From contig NZ_BILY01000017.1 in NCBI RefSeq assembly GCF_004000805.1, positions 1 to 64,000 of the forward strand: a DNA stretch of 64,000 bases, read 5' to 3'. Under the pieces are notes generated by a model. The model was not told where the DNA came from. It did not search any database and saw nothing but the letters and a program-made list of their open reading frames with translations. The position numbers were made by a program, and so were the translations under genes. The DNA is from Paenibacillus glycanilyticus NBRC 16618. GTDB taxonomy: Bacteria > Bacillota > Bacilli > Paenibacillales > Paenibacillaceae. Of the stretch, positions 53,188-60,942 are shown piece after piece. Every line of letters begins with the position of its first letter. Position 1 is the first letter of the stretch.

Positions 53188-53823
53188 TCAGACATATAAG
53201 AAAATCGAAAAGAAATGGCAAATCGATCCGGCGATAACAAAGAGATGCCATACAGCATGATGGTAAAGGAATCCTCTCCATACGTAAAAGACGCTGCCTA
53301 CCGTATAACACACGCCGCCGATGACCAGAAATACAAGACCGCCATAGGCTAAATGATCAACTAAAGCTCCCCATGCAAAGACGATCATCCACCCCATAAT
53401 GACGTAACCAAGCGTAGATAGGAATAGAAATCGCTTAACAAAGAAGCATTTAAACACCACGCCGCCGATCGCAAGCCCCCAAACAACGCCAAATAAGCTC
53501 CAACCCAGCGGACTTCGTATCGTAACGAGCAAGTACGGTGTGTATGTGCCGGCAATAAACAAATAAATCGATCCATGATCGAAAATTTCAAACAAATCCT
53601 TTACTTTTCCTTCCGGAAAGCTATGCAAAAGGGTTGATGACATATATAAAATAAACATAAAAAATCCAAACAGGACAAACGATACGATATGCCATGCTTC
53701 ACCAATGTAACTCGCCCTGACAATGAGCAGCACCAATGCGGCAATACTCAATCCGGCACCAATGCCATGGGTGATTGCGTTAGCTGCTTCTTCTTTTTTC
53801 GAATAGACATGCGTATTTGCCAT
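53188..53823 (-). CDS. hemolysin III / PAQR-family membrane protein
   Basis: About 211 residues with seven membrane helices. Family residues: EEAANAITHGIGAGLS near 10, MSSTLLHSF near 65, FDHGSIYLFIAGTYTPYLL near 82, and the C-terminal HHAVWHLFVIAGSICHFFSIFLY, which together give the His/Ser/Asp zinc site of the PAQR fold. Likely a zinc-dependent hydrolase or membrane homeostasis protein; haemolysis is historical. Start at MANTHVY (GGAGGA upstream) rather than the ATG four codons earlier. The 256 bases upstream contain no gene that I can support. Confidence 0.88.
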   Translation of the reverse strand: MANTHVYSKKEEAANAITHGIGAGLSIAALVLLIVRASYIGEAWHIVSFVLFGFFMFILYMSSTLLHSFPEGKVKDLFEIFDHGSIYLFIAGTYTPYLLVTIRSPLGWSLFGVVWGLAIGGVVFKCFFVKRFLFLSTLGYVIMGWMIVFAWGALVDHLAYGGLVFLVIGGVCYTVGSVFYVWRGFLYHHAVWHLFVIAGSICHFFSIFLYV

Positions 53824-54079
53824 AGGTTCCTCCATTTGCTTCCGTTCCGAAAAAGTTTTTACTTCTATCTTAACATGAGCGCATACGCCGGTAACAGCAG
53901 ACCCTTTAGTGCAGTTCTCATAGCATAATCAGTGATCTCTGCCGAATGACTCCACAGCTGTGGTTAACGCTTCAAACAATCTTAATTTTCTCTACCTCAC
54001 TCCTATATCTAGCCACATCCCAACATAAACTAATTATGGTATAGTTCTGTAAATATATTGAACAAGGTGGTTAAAACGA

Positions 54080-54265
54080 TTGTTAGTCAATACCGATACT
54101 TATTTCTGCATGCATTGCAAGATTATCCATTTCCGCCGGCAGGGGGACCTCGTTATGACGACCGGTTGGGTATATATCGGCAGCGTCACCCATGCGGTTG
54201 GTTTCTGCAGTACCTATAAGCCGCTGCTGCCTAGCCAAGTTCATAAGTCGCCTTTTCGTGATTAA
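54080..54265 (+). CDS. possible small CxxC protein, 61 residues
   Basis: A TTG-started frame with AAGGTGG nine bases upstream encodes 61 residues with CMHC near residue 10 and one more Cys, and no recognised family. A TATGGTATAGT box about 40 bases upstream could be a promoter -10. It ends 24 bases before a terminator hairpin. No homology evidence. Confidence 0.35.
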   Translation: MLVNTDTYFCMHCKIIHFRRQGDLVMTTGWVYIGSVTHAVGFCSTYKPLLPSQVHKSPFRD

Positions 54266-54288
54266 TCCGCGATCATCAAGAAAAAAAC

Positions 54289-54311
54289 CGGTTCAGCGCA
54301 TGCTGACCGGC
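54289..54311 (-). terminator. Rho-independent terminator after the DUF1048 genes
   Basis: CCGGTTCAGC pairs with GCTGACCGG with one bulge and a four-base loop; on the minus strand the stem runs into TTTTTTTC. On the plus strand CTTCTTTC follows, so it may also serve the small gene to its left. Confidence 0.75.
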
Positions 54312-54338
54312 TTCTTTCATCTACTGAATGCTATCCGC

Positions 54339-54614
54339 TTAGGTTTTTAAATTTTTAATCAGATCGTCGCAGAAAGCGGCAACGTCGCTACCCGTCACTT
54401 CAAGCACGCCTTTCCCCAAGGCTGCCCCCTCTTCGAAAAGATCGATAATCCCCGACAGCCCCCCCATCCAGTCGGTGAGCTCGACAGGGCCGACCTTAAA
54501 GAGATACTTTTGGATCTCTTTATAAACGATCTGATAATCACGCGGGAGGGCTTTGATGCGCGCCACGTGCGCACGCCACTCTTTTTTGCCTTCGATAATA
54601 TCCCGTATGCTCAT
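54339..54614 (-). CDS. DUF1048 family protein, copy 2
   Basis: A 91-residue helical protein: IIEGKKEWRAHVARIKALPRDYQIVYKEIQKYLFKVGPVELTDWMGGLSGIIDLFEEGAALGKGVLEVTGSDVAAFCDDLIK, the DUF1048 pattern across its whole length, with the LP-DY-x-Y-EI-Q core. AGGAGGG lies six bases before the ATG. It follows the longer DUF1048 copy by nine bases; both lie behind the padR gene, an arrangement common for this family. Function unknown; the proteins are thought to be regulated by, or partner with, PadR regulators. Confidence 0.85.
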   Translation of the reverse strand: MSIRDIIEGKKEWRAHVARIKALPRDYQIVYKEIQKYLFKVGPVELTDWMGGLSGIIDLFEEGAALGKGVLEVTGSDVAAFCDDLIKNLKT

Positions 54615-54623
54615 TTTACCCTC

Positions 54624-54971
54624 CTATTTGCCTAGTTTTTTGGCGATGCTATTGTTCAGCTGCTCACGCCATTTGTCGCGGAAAGATTTTGCTCCTTCTT
54701 CGCCGGCTAGCGCCGCACAGAAGCCTTTGATATCGTCACCCAAAACCTCCCGAACGCTCTGACCGTCCGCAGCCGTTTCTTCAAGCAGCCCCAGAACGCC
54801 ATCAAGAATCGGCATGAGGTTACGACCGGTAAAATCGGAATACTGAAATAGATTGGATAAAATTTCTTTCCATGCCGCTTGATAATCAGCCGGCAGCTTT
54901 TTGGCGCGCGATTCAAAAGCTTTGAATTCTTTAGTCATGTCGCTGCCCGTGATTTTTTCCCAGAAATTCAT
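54624..54971 (-). CDS. DUF1048 family protein, copy 1
   Basis: A 115-residue helical protein (FWEKITGSDMTKEFKAFESRAKKLPADYQAAWKEILSNLFQYSDF, then LMPILDGVLGLLEETAADGQSVREVLGDDIKGFCAAL) of the same family as its downstream neighbour, with about 20 extra residues at the C-terminus. The ATG shares four bases with the padR stop (ATGA), so its translation is coupled to the regulator. AAAGGAGGAG lies upstream inside padR. Confidence 0.85.
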   Translation of the reverse strand: MNFWEKITGSDMTKEFKAFESRAKKLPADYQAAWKEILSNLFQYSDFTGRNLMPILDGVLGLLEETAADGQSVREVLGDDIKGFCAALAGEEGAKSFRDKWREQLNNSIAKKLGK

Positions 54972-55297
54972 CGTTTCTCCTCCTTTAACTCGTTCATTTT
55001 TAATGATATGAACTCCCACTTATCCCAGAACTTCCGCAATTCCTGGCGCCCCGCGTCATTGATCGCGAAAAATTTCCGAGGCGGTCCCATGTCGGAGGGT
55101 TTCTTCGTAATCTCCACCAGCTTGTTTTTTTCAAGCCGAATCAGGATGGTGTACACCGTCCCCTCCACAACATCCGTAAAGCCAAGTGCGTTCAGCCGCC
55201 GCGTGATTTCATAGCCGTAAGTTTCTTTGCGGCTTATAATTTCAAGGACTGACCCCTCAAGCACGCCTTTAAGCATTTCCGTTAGATTTTCCAGCAC
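54968..55297 (-). CDS. PadR-family transcriptional regulator
   Basis: A 109-residue winged-helix regulator: EMLKGVLEGSVLEIISRKETYGYEITRRLNALGFTDVVEGTVYTILIRLEKNKLVEI with the PadR hallmark YGYEI and the recognition part EGTVYTILIRLEK, then the wing (GPPRKFFAIND) and a C-terminal dimerisation helix. GTG start with AAGGAG five bases upstream. It leads the operon padR-DUF1048-DUF1048. A dyad 28 bases before its start may be its own operator. Confidence 0.9.
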   Translation of the reverse strand: MLENLTEMLKGVLEGSVLEIISRKETYGYEITRRLNALGFTDVVEGTVYTILIRLEKNKLVEITKKPSDMGPPRKFFAINDAGRQELRKFWDKWEFISLKMNELKEEKR

Positions 55298-55324
55298 AAT
55301 CACTCCTTGCTATTCTGCACCGCC

Positions 55325-55340
55325 AGTATTCAGCAATACT
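55325..55340 (-). promoter_or_regulatory. dyad and candidate promoter upstream of padR
   Basis: AGTATT-CAGC-AATACT, perfect 6-bp arms, lies 28 bases before the padR GTG. Further upstream on the minus strand TTGACA (55376-55381) is followed after 17 bases by TACTTT, a plausible sigma-A promoter, so the dyad would lie downstream of the start point, as for a self-repressing regulator. Confidence 0.45.
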
Positions 55341-55571
55341 TACTACCACTATAAAGTAACACGCAGTAGTGAAGATGTCAATATCGCCAACTTCTTCAAA
55401 AAACGTCGATAAAACTACCTAATATGCGACAACGGGAAGTGACATTATTTATCCGCCACCTTCTATATAATCGAGTAGCGGCAAAAACTATGAATACCGA
55501 AATGATAGTCAAGGTAGCGTGTATTTGAAAGTTGCCGCCACTAATAAGAGACACAGGGAAGGTGGAACTGC

Positions 55572-55772
55572 ATGTACGTAAGTCAAACGATGCAACAGGT
55601 GAAAGAAGAAATGTTAAATGGAGAATGGGTGGGTAAGCTCATTCATTTGCGTGACACCACTAAAACGATTAAGGTAATACTTGAACCTATACAAGCGGGA
55701 AATGGTTTTTTAGAGTTGTATGAGGGGCTGGGATACGGCTTTTTCAAATGGAGTCAAGGGGTAAGTGCATAG
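55572..55772 (+). CDS. small hypothetical protein, 66 residues
   Basis: A 66-residue soluble product (MYVSQTMQQVKEEMLNGEWVGKLIHLRD start, VILEPIQAGNGFLELYEG) with no recognised family. AGGGAAGGTGG lies upstream of the ATG and a good terminator follows 38 bases after the stop, which supports a real gene. A long-range inverted repeat (AGTAGCGGCAA near 55475 and TTGCCGCCACT near 55533, one mismatch) lies just before it and may be regulatory. Confidence 0.5.
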   Translation: MYVSQTMQQVKEEMLNGEWVGKLIHLRDTTKTIKVILEPIQAGNGFLELYEGLGYGFFKWSQGVSA

Positions 55773-55810
55773 CAAATCTAGCTATCAATTAAAATAGGAT
55801 GACCCGAACA

Positions 55811-55837
55811 GGCAAGCGATCCTCACGATCGCTTGCC
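55811..55837 (+). terminator. Rho-independent terminator
   Basis: GGCAAGCGATC and GATCGCTTGCC, a perfect 11-bp stem with a five-base loop and TTTAATGG after it, between the 66-residue gene and the converging MerR gene. Confidence 0.72.
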
Positions 55838-55872
55838 TTTAATGGCTTCAAGGATGCGGCGAGCACGCTGGT

Positions 55873-56235
55873 TTAAGATTGGCAATGGGTCTGAAAACTC
55901 GCTTTACCCTCCAACACGTCCATTAAAAATATTTTTGATGATTCCAACTTTGCTTTTTGCTCCTGAATATGTTGAATTTTCTCCTGTACCAAGGCTTTCT
56001 TCTCCGTATACGAATTTTCGCTTTCATTGATGAGCAGGATTAATTCCTGAATCGTAAAGCCTACGGAGAGCAGCGTTCTTACATCTTCGAGAAAGCCCAC
56101 CACTTCTTTAGCGTAGACGCGATAATTATTTTCATCCCTCGATACAAATTGCACCGGAATCACCTGCTTGCGTTCATAGAAGCGCAAGGTGGATATCGGC
56201 AGCCCCGTCAGCTTGGATACTTCACTCGCTTTCAT
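55873..56235 (-). CDS. MerR-family transcriptional regulator
   Basis: A 120-residue regulator: ASEVSKLTGLPISTLRFYERKQVIP (winged HTH, 3-27), YRVYAKEVVGFLEDVRTLLSVGFTIQELILLI (second HTH part), and a long dimerisation helix (KKALVQEKIQHIQEQKAKLESSK). The C-terminal effector part is short, without the Cys set of metal sensors, so the signal is probably a small organic molecule or redox state. Divergent from the nitroreductase gene, whose promoter shows the stretched MerR spacer. Confidence 0.9.
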   Translation of the reverse strand: MKASEVSKLTGLPISTLRFYERKQVIPVQFVSRDENNYRVYAKEVVGFLEDVRTLLSVGFTIQELILLINESENSYTEKKALVQEKIQHIQEQKAKLESSKIFLMDVLEGKASFQTHCQS

Positions 56236-56272
56236 TACCTATCCCCCTCTGAACCCTAAAATAAATTCTTAC

Positions 56273-56303
56273 TTGCTATGAACCAAGGTTCATAGTTCAC
56301 AAT
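56273..56303 (+). promoter_or_regulatory. MerR-type promoter with 19-bp spacer and palindrome
   Basis: TTGCTA (56273-56278) and CACAAT (56298-56303) are 19 bases apart, two more than the optimum, and the spacer carries CTATGAACC-AA-GGTTCATAG (56276-56295), a perfect dyad. This is the MerR activation layout and points to the nitroreductase gene as the target. Confidence 0.7.
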
Positions 56304-56368
56304 AAGCACATGTTAACCAGTGACATAACGAAAGTCAATTTTACTGGTCTATCAAAAGGAGAGATCTC

Positions 56369-57007
56369 ATGCCGAAACCAATACCGAACAACGATTTTAA
56401 CAACATCATCACTGGCCGGCGGTCAGTACGCCATTATGATGAGAACATTAAGATTTCAAAGGAAGAAATGTTGGATATCATCAAGGAAGCGAGCCTGGCG
56501 CCTTCTTCCGCGAATATGCAGCCATGGCGCGTTATCATCGTTCATACCCCTGAAGGTAAAAACAAGCTTCGGCCACTCGTGCAATTCAATACGGGGCAAA
56601 ATATTACATCAGCCGCTATGCTTATTATTTTGGGCGACACTCAAAGCGAACTTTACGTAGAGGAAATTTATGATTCAGCTGTAGAACAAGGGAAAATGCC
56701 GAAGGATTTGCGCGATAAGCAAGTCACGCAAATTATGGACATGTTCCCTCTGCTCCCTAGAGAAATTAAAATCGAGGTCGCCAAAATCGATGCAAGTTTA
56801 TTTGCCATGCAACTGATGCTGGTTGCCCGCGCGCATGGTTATGATACCAATCCTATGGCGGGCTTTGAACGCGATACGATTGTCCGCGCATTCGATCTGG
56901 ACGATGAACGTTATGTACCGGTTATGATCCTCTCAATCGGCAAAGCCTCGCAAGAGGGACATGAATCTGTACGTTTGGGCAGCGAGCAAATTACTTTTTG
57001 GCGCTGA
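56369..57007 (+). CDS. nitroreductase family protein (FMN)
   Basis: A 212-residue flavoprotein: ITGRRSVRHYDENIKISKEEMLDIIKEASLAPSSANMQPWRVIIV (FMN phosphate and ring contacts), a central helical part, LFAMQLMLVARAHGYDTNPMAGFE near 150, and the C-terminal DLDDERYVPVMILSIGKA. Such enzymes use NAD(P)H to reduce nitro compounds, quinones or enones; the substrate is not readable. AAAGGAGAG precedes the ATG. Divergent MerR gene suggests induction by a toxic electrophile. Confidence 0.9.
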   Translation: MPKPIPNNDFNNIITGRRSVRHYDENIKISKEEMLDIIKEASLAPSSANMQPWRVIIVHTPEGKNKLRPLVQFNTGQNITSAAMLIILGDTQSELYVEEIYDSAVEQGKMPKDLRDKQVTQIMDMFPLLPREIKIEVAKIDASLFAMQLMLVARAHGYDTNPMAGFERDTIVRAFDLDDERYVPVMILSIGKASQEGHESVRLGSEQITFWR

Positions 57008-57026
57008 TTATAACTCGCAAATGAAC

Positions 57027-57054
57027 AACAGCCGATTTCATATAATCGGCTGTT
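57027..57054. terminator. bidirectional terminator
   Basis: AACAGCCGATT and AATCGGCTGTT, a perfect 11-bp stem with a six-base loop, between the converging nitroreductase and histidine kinase genes. Confidence 0.68.
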
Positions 57055-57067
57055 CCATTTGTCATCC

Positions 57068-58174
57068 CTAGGCAAGGGGGAGTTCCAATGTGAACGCATA
57101 TTGACCATTCTCATACTCGAGTGTAAGGCAACCACCCTGATGCTCTGCTAGTTGCCTCGCAATGGCAAGACCTAGACCAGCACCTACTTGGATATGAGTA
57201 TTGGGGTCCATATTCTCCGGCTTATAAAAACGATCAAAGAGTTTAATTTCTTGCTCTTTCGTGATTGGTTCTCCCTCGTTCGCTACTGTTAAATATACGA
57301 ATGCTTCGTTAGACGTTAGCCGTACATCAATAACTTTGGGTGGCTTTGAATATTTCAGAGCATTCATCAGCAAATTATCCAAGATTCTTGCGACCTGTTC
57401 GGGGTCAATATGGACGGCTGCCTCCTGTATACTTATATGTTGCCTTACGACCACATGATTTTCTTCGGCAATGGGGATAAACTCAAACAACACCTGCTCC
57501 ACTAGCTCCCGCATATCTGCTTGTTGCTTGGTCAAAATCATGTCTCCAGAAGTTAGACGGGTATAGATAAATAAATCGTCAATCAGCTTTTTTAGTTGTT
57601 GGGCTTTGCTAAAAGCATTGTTTATAAAACGGTTGTATTCATTCTCGTCTATATAGGATCTTTTGCGAAGCAGATCTAAATAGCCAATCATACTCGTAAG
57701 CGGAGTGCGAAGATCATGAGACACACCCGTGATAAGATTCATTTTAGATTCCTCGGCCTCTTTTTCCTTCCTTTTTTGCGAGGAAAGTTGTTCCGCCATC
57801 TTGTTCATATTTCTGGCCAGCATGCCTAACTCGTCTTCCCGTCGAACAGGAACCCTATATTCAAAATTACCTCGAGAAATAAATCCGAGTCCCTCCGAAA
57901 GCACGGAGAAATAATTAATCATACGCTTCGTTAACAGATAAAAAGTTAAAAGAAAAATGACGATGAAAACAGCCAGCGATGCGAAGATTAATATCGGAAT
58001 ATACTCAAGCTTTCCTTTGGACGTAATCGAATCGAGCAGTTGTCCGATAAGGCCAATAATATACAGACTAAGAAGGTAGGACAATAGAAGGGTAAAAACC
58101 GTGGCCCCCAGAAAAGAATATCTTACGCTGCGTTTTATTTTGAATCGCTTATTTATCCATTTTATAGCCAACAC
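57068..58174 (-). CDS. sensor histidine kinase, VanS-like
   Basis: About 368 residues: two close membrane helices (about 15-40 and 55-80) with almost no outer loop, HAMP (LSEGLGFISRGNFEYRVPVRREDELGMLARNMNKMAEQL), H-box TGVSHDLRTPLTSMIGYLDLL near 150, N-box LLMNALKYSKPP, G1 VANEGEPITKEQEIKLFDRFYKP and G2 GAGLGLAIARQLAEH. A sensor without an outer domain suggests that it senses within the membrane, like the bacitracin-type kinases. The start is uncertain: GTG or TTG inside the response regulator end gives about 25 bases overlap. Confidence 0.85.
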   Translation of the reverse strand: MLAIKWINKRFKIKRSVRYSFLGATVFTLLLSYLLSLYIIGLIGQLLDSITSKGKLEYIPILIFASLAVFIVIFLLTFYLLTKRMINYFSVLSEGLGFISRGNFEYRVPVRREDELGMLARNMNKMAEQLSSQKRKEKEAEESKMNLITGVSHDLRTPLTSMIGYLDLLRKRSYIDENEYNRFINNAFSKAQQLKKLIDDLFIYTRLTSGDMILTKQQADMRELVEQVLFEFIPIAEENHVVVRQHISIQEAAVHIDPEQVARILDNLLMNALKYSKPPKVIDVRLTSNEAFVYLTVANEGEPITKEQEIKLFDRFYKPENMDPNTHIQVGAGLGLAIARQLAEHQGGCLTLEYENGQYAFTLELPLA

Positions 58175-58835
58175 CCCATACCGTTTTGATATACTCTGGC
58201 TTTCTTGGATTAATTTCGAGCTTCTCCCGCAGATTTCGAATGTGTACCATAACCGTATTATCCGAGAATCCGATCCGCTCTTTCCACACCGATTCATAGA
58301 TGGTATCCGCACTAAAGACTTGTCCCGGGTTAGACGCGAGCAGGCTTACAATCGCGAATTCAAGCGGTGTCAGCATGACTACTTGCCCCCGAATCGATAC
58401 AAAGTGCTTGGCAATGTCGATCACAAGTTCATCAATGGTTATCTGGTCCTGCGCGGCTTCTTTCGATGCAAGCATGTTCTGTCGCCTTAACTGTGCTTTC
58501 ACGCGGGCAATCAGCTCCATCGGATTAAACGGTTTGGTTACGTAATCGTCGGCGCCTGTCGATAGTCCCATGATCTTATCCATATCTCCTTCCTTCGCGG
58601 AGAGCATGATGATGGGGACGGAATATTGTTCCCGAATATGCATGCATGCTTTTATACCGTCCATTCTTGGCATCATGACATCCAAAATAACAAGATCCAC
58701 CTTCTGCCGAGAAAGCCTTTCGATTGCTTCTAATCCGTCGCCGGCTTCGAGAACCGAGTGTCCTTCATTTCGCAAGTAAACGTGAATAACGTCTCTGATT
58801 TCGGTATCATCATCTACGACTAATATGACGCCCAT
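58149..58835 (-). CDS. response regulator, OmpR/PhoB family (VanR-like)
   Basis: A 228-residue regulator: acidic pocket VVDDDTE at 6-12, phosphoacceptor in LVILDVMMPRMDG near 51, switch IIMLSAKEGDMDK and lysine in DDYVTKPFNPMELI near 101; winged-helix output (LTPLEFAIVSLLASNPGQVFSADTIYESVW, DNTVMVHIRNLREKLE) ending GVGYKMDK. The ATG with AGGGGAG lies inside the end of the methyltransferase gene (26-base overlap), and it overlaps the kinase start, so three genes form one tightly coupled unit. Confidence 0.92.
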   Translation of the reverse strand: MGVILVVDDDTEIRDVIHVYLRNEGHSVLEAGDGLEAIERLSRQKVDLVILDVMMPRMDGIKACMHIREQYSVPIIMLSAKEGDMDKIMGLSTGADDYVTKPFNPMELIARVKAQLRRQNMLASKEAAQDQITIDELVIDIAKHFVSIRGQVVMLTPLEFAIVSLLASNPGQVFSADTIYESVWKERIGFSDNTVMVHIRNLREKLEINPRKPEYIKTVWGVGYKMDK

Positions 58836-59415
58836 ATGACTTCTCCCCTTCGAACTTCACTGGTTTCCTACAAACATAAACAAAAGCTGGCGGAATATTA
58901 AAAGGAACCAAAGAAATGGTTTCAATCTCAAAATGCTCCGAAAGCAGGTTTTTCATTTGCAAGGAATACTGAAAAGCAATTAGTTTACCACCCGGTTTTA
59001 ACGCTTCTTTGCATTGCAAAATCAATTGGAGACGCATGGCGGGGGAAAAATTATAAAATGGCAATCCGCTAAAAATGTAATCCACTTCATGGATATTATG
59101 CTTTTTGAGCTGGTCAACTAATCTTAAAGCGTTACCTTCCCTCGTAAACTGCGGAAAATCCTGTTGAAGCTTTTGGGCCATTTCTTCATCTTTTTCAAAT
59201 AAAATCACCTTGCTTTTAGGCATGACGCGTTTTGCAATCGCTTGTGTTATTGCACCAGTGCCAGACCCAACTTCCACAATATTCTCTGCTTCCTCCCATT
59301 TGGCTGCTGCAACCATACGATTCGCCAAATAACGCGAGCTTGGAGTAATACTCCCCACATATTTAGGATTATGAATGAATTTTTTGAAAAAAAGTAGTGA
59401 ATTATTCCTTAACAT
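58810..59415 (-). CDS. SAM-dependent methyltransferase, PmtA/KsgA-like
   Basis: A 201-residue class I methyltransferase: FFKKFIHNPKYVGSITPSSRYLANRMV start typical of phospholipid N-methyltransferase-like proteins, SAM loop ENIVEVGSGTGAITQAIAKRV near 44, acidic ILFEKDEEM near 72, and the catalytic-type motif IFSGLPFYNFSPAMR near 112, which corresponds to SGLP in PmtA and NLPY in the rRNA dimethylases. A lipid headgroup is therefore the favoured substrate over rRNA. First gene of a unit with the two-component genes. GAGGTGA precedes the ATG. Confidence 0.78.
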   Translation of the reverse strand: MLRNNSLLFFKKFIHNPKYVGSITPSSRYLANRMVAAAKWEEAENIVEVGSGTGAITQAIAKRVMPKSKVILFEKDEEMAQKLQQDFPQFTREGNALRLVDQLKKHNIHEVDYIFSGLPFYNFSPAMRLQLILQCKEALKPGGKLIAFQYSLQMKNLLSEHFEIETISLVPFNIPPAFVYVCRKPVKFEGEKSYGRHISRR

Positions 59416-59528
59416 GTAATCACCTCATTGGAATATTTAGATGCCGAAATCAGTTTAGAGAAAAAAACTTAGTTCCTGCGTAGGTTCTTTCTGAAGAAAT
59501 CCTGAAGATTTTTTGGTCCACAAAAAAA

Positions 59529-59550
59529 AGCAGCCACATTTGTGGCTGCT
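59529..59550 (-). terminator. Rho-independent terminator after the orphan GerC gene
   Basis: AGCAGCCACA and TGTGGCTGCT around a two-base gap, with eight A on the plus strand at its left, i.e. T8 on the minus strand. Confidence 0.85.
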
Positions 59551-59583
59551 GCTCGCAGTGATACCTCTAATGCCATACGTATT

Positions 59584-60756
59584 CTAATGATCTTTTCTCC
59601 CTAGGTTCTCGCTGCTCATGCCTAGTCGGAATAAGTTCGCTTCCGCCGCTACTTCAAATTTTATTTTTGGAAATATTTCGTCCCAATCTTTTCGATATGT
59701 TTTGGTCCATATTTGCGGGTAAGCAAGATACGCTTTTAATCCAAAGCCGATGGCATCACTATTATTTTGCTGCATCTCTTTTAGAGCAAGATTAATATTA
59801 TGGACAATATTTTGTGCGATGCTTTGCTCTATTCGTTTTCGTTGCTCCGAATAATCATAATTTCTTTCCTGATTTTTATCTTCGCTAATACTCGCCTTCA
59901 CCTTGGAGTGAATGCGATAGGACAATTCGCCATTCTTCACAATGGGCTTAATGCTTATAATCGCATGATTAATCGTTACTGTTAAATAATTCCCGTCTAA
60001 ATGAAGGGTCTCATCATAATCACGAACCGACTGATTTAGAAGCCGGAAACCTATAGCCGATGCCCCTTCTAATTTCCCAGTCATTTTCCCATCATGGAAA
60101 AGGACAAAACCTTCGCTTCGAATATCTTCAGATCCCTGGCCCTTTATGTTTGTTTTTACCTTCTGTACATACGGGAGAAAGACATCTTCGCCTACGGTAA
60201 TTAATTTACAGACCGCTTCCTTTAAATTGATGCGAGCAGTCGTTTCTGATTGTAATTGCTCTCTGATCGATTCTGCAGAGAAACGCTCAATACGGGTATT
60301 CGCGTTAAGCAAATCAATCGCTTTCCCTTCAGAAACGGCTATAAAAGTGGACAATCTCTTTTCTGGGGTACGAGTTATAGCATCGATAACGGTTTCGATT
60401 CCTTCCGTTCTTGCCAGTTCTTCTCCAATAATGATTACACGTCGATGACCGAAGAACAGATGCCGCGGGAGACGATATTGAAGCTTTGAAACGGCATCGC
60501 TAACGGTCTTGCCTGTCTCTGTCTTAATGGTGAAAGGTTTCTGTCCACCGGATCCACCCCCGCCGCCCGTGTTACCCATATTCCCCGTAAGCGGAATAAG
60601 GACGCTGATACGAATAAGATCTCCTTCTTTATCAGCCCCACCTGCTAAGACAAACGCAACATCGTTTATCTCGCGGCGATCCCAGCAGCCGGTCAGCAAG
60701 AGTAGCACTGCCAAACATATAACAGACAACACACGGTTTAAAGTGTTTATCTTCAT
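59584..60756 (-). CDS. Ger(x)C family germination lipoprotein, orphan
   Basis: About 390 residues: signal peptide with lipobox LLTGC and the GerC hallmark CWDRREINDVAFVLAGGADKE, a glycine-rich loop (NTGGGGGSGG) near 65, KLQYRLPRHLFFGHRRVIIIGEELA near 90, DAITRTPEKRLSTFIAV near 128, and the C-terminal domain (EQSIAQNIVHNINLALKEMQQNNSDAIGFGLKAYLAYP). No A or B subunit gene is adjacent. The start is uncertain: AGGAGG is 16 bases from the ATG and one base from an in-frame TTG. The last codons of a frame running from 60901 overlap it; that frame is not recognisable. Confidence 0.85.
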   Translation of the reverse strand: MKINTLNRVLSVICLAVLLLLTGCWDRREINDVAFVLAGGADKEGDLIRISVLIPLTGNMGNTGGGGGSGGQKPFTIKTETGKTVSDAVSKLQYRLPRHLFFGHRRVIIIGEELARTEGIETVIDAITRTPEKRLSTFIAVSEGKAIDLLNANTRIERFSAESIREQLQSETTARINLKEAVCKLITVGEDVFLPYVQKVKTNIKGQGSEDIRSEGFVLFHDGKMTGKLEGASAIGFRLLNQSVRDYDETLHLDGNYLTVTINHAIISIKPIVKNGELSYRIHSKVKASISEDKNQERNYDYSEQRKRIEQSIAQNIVHNINLALKEMQQNNSDAIGFGLKAYLAYPQIWTKTYRKDWDEIFPKIKFEVAAEANLFRLGMSSENLGRKDH

Positions 60757-60904
60757 AACTGTATTGGTCAATCCTCCTTGCTAGCATCCGGTCATACCGT
60801 GAATTGGGAACGACATGGATATAATCCCCTAAACACGCTAAATTATAACTTTCCATTTCGCTCTGCGATTCCCGTTGAAGCATGAGTTGCTTCTCCAACA
60901 ATAA

Positions 60905-60928
60905 AAAGCCGCGAATTTTCGCGGCTTT
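60905..60928 (-). terminator. Rho-independent terminator after the ABC genes
   Basis: AAAGCCGCGAA and TTCGCGGCTTT, a perfect 11-bp stem with a two-base gap, followed on the minus strand by TTATTGTTGG after TTTTT partly within the stem end. Confidence 0.8.
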
Positions 60929-60942
60929 ATCTTCCTAATACA

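Noticed and set aside
60632-60901. A separate 89-codon gene upstream of the orphan GerC
   Set aside because: It overlaps the GerC signal-peptide region in another frame and its start abuts a terminator; kept only as a possible leader or relic in the findings.
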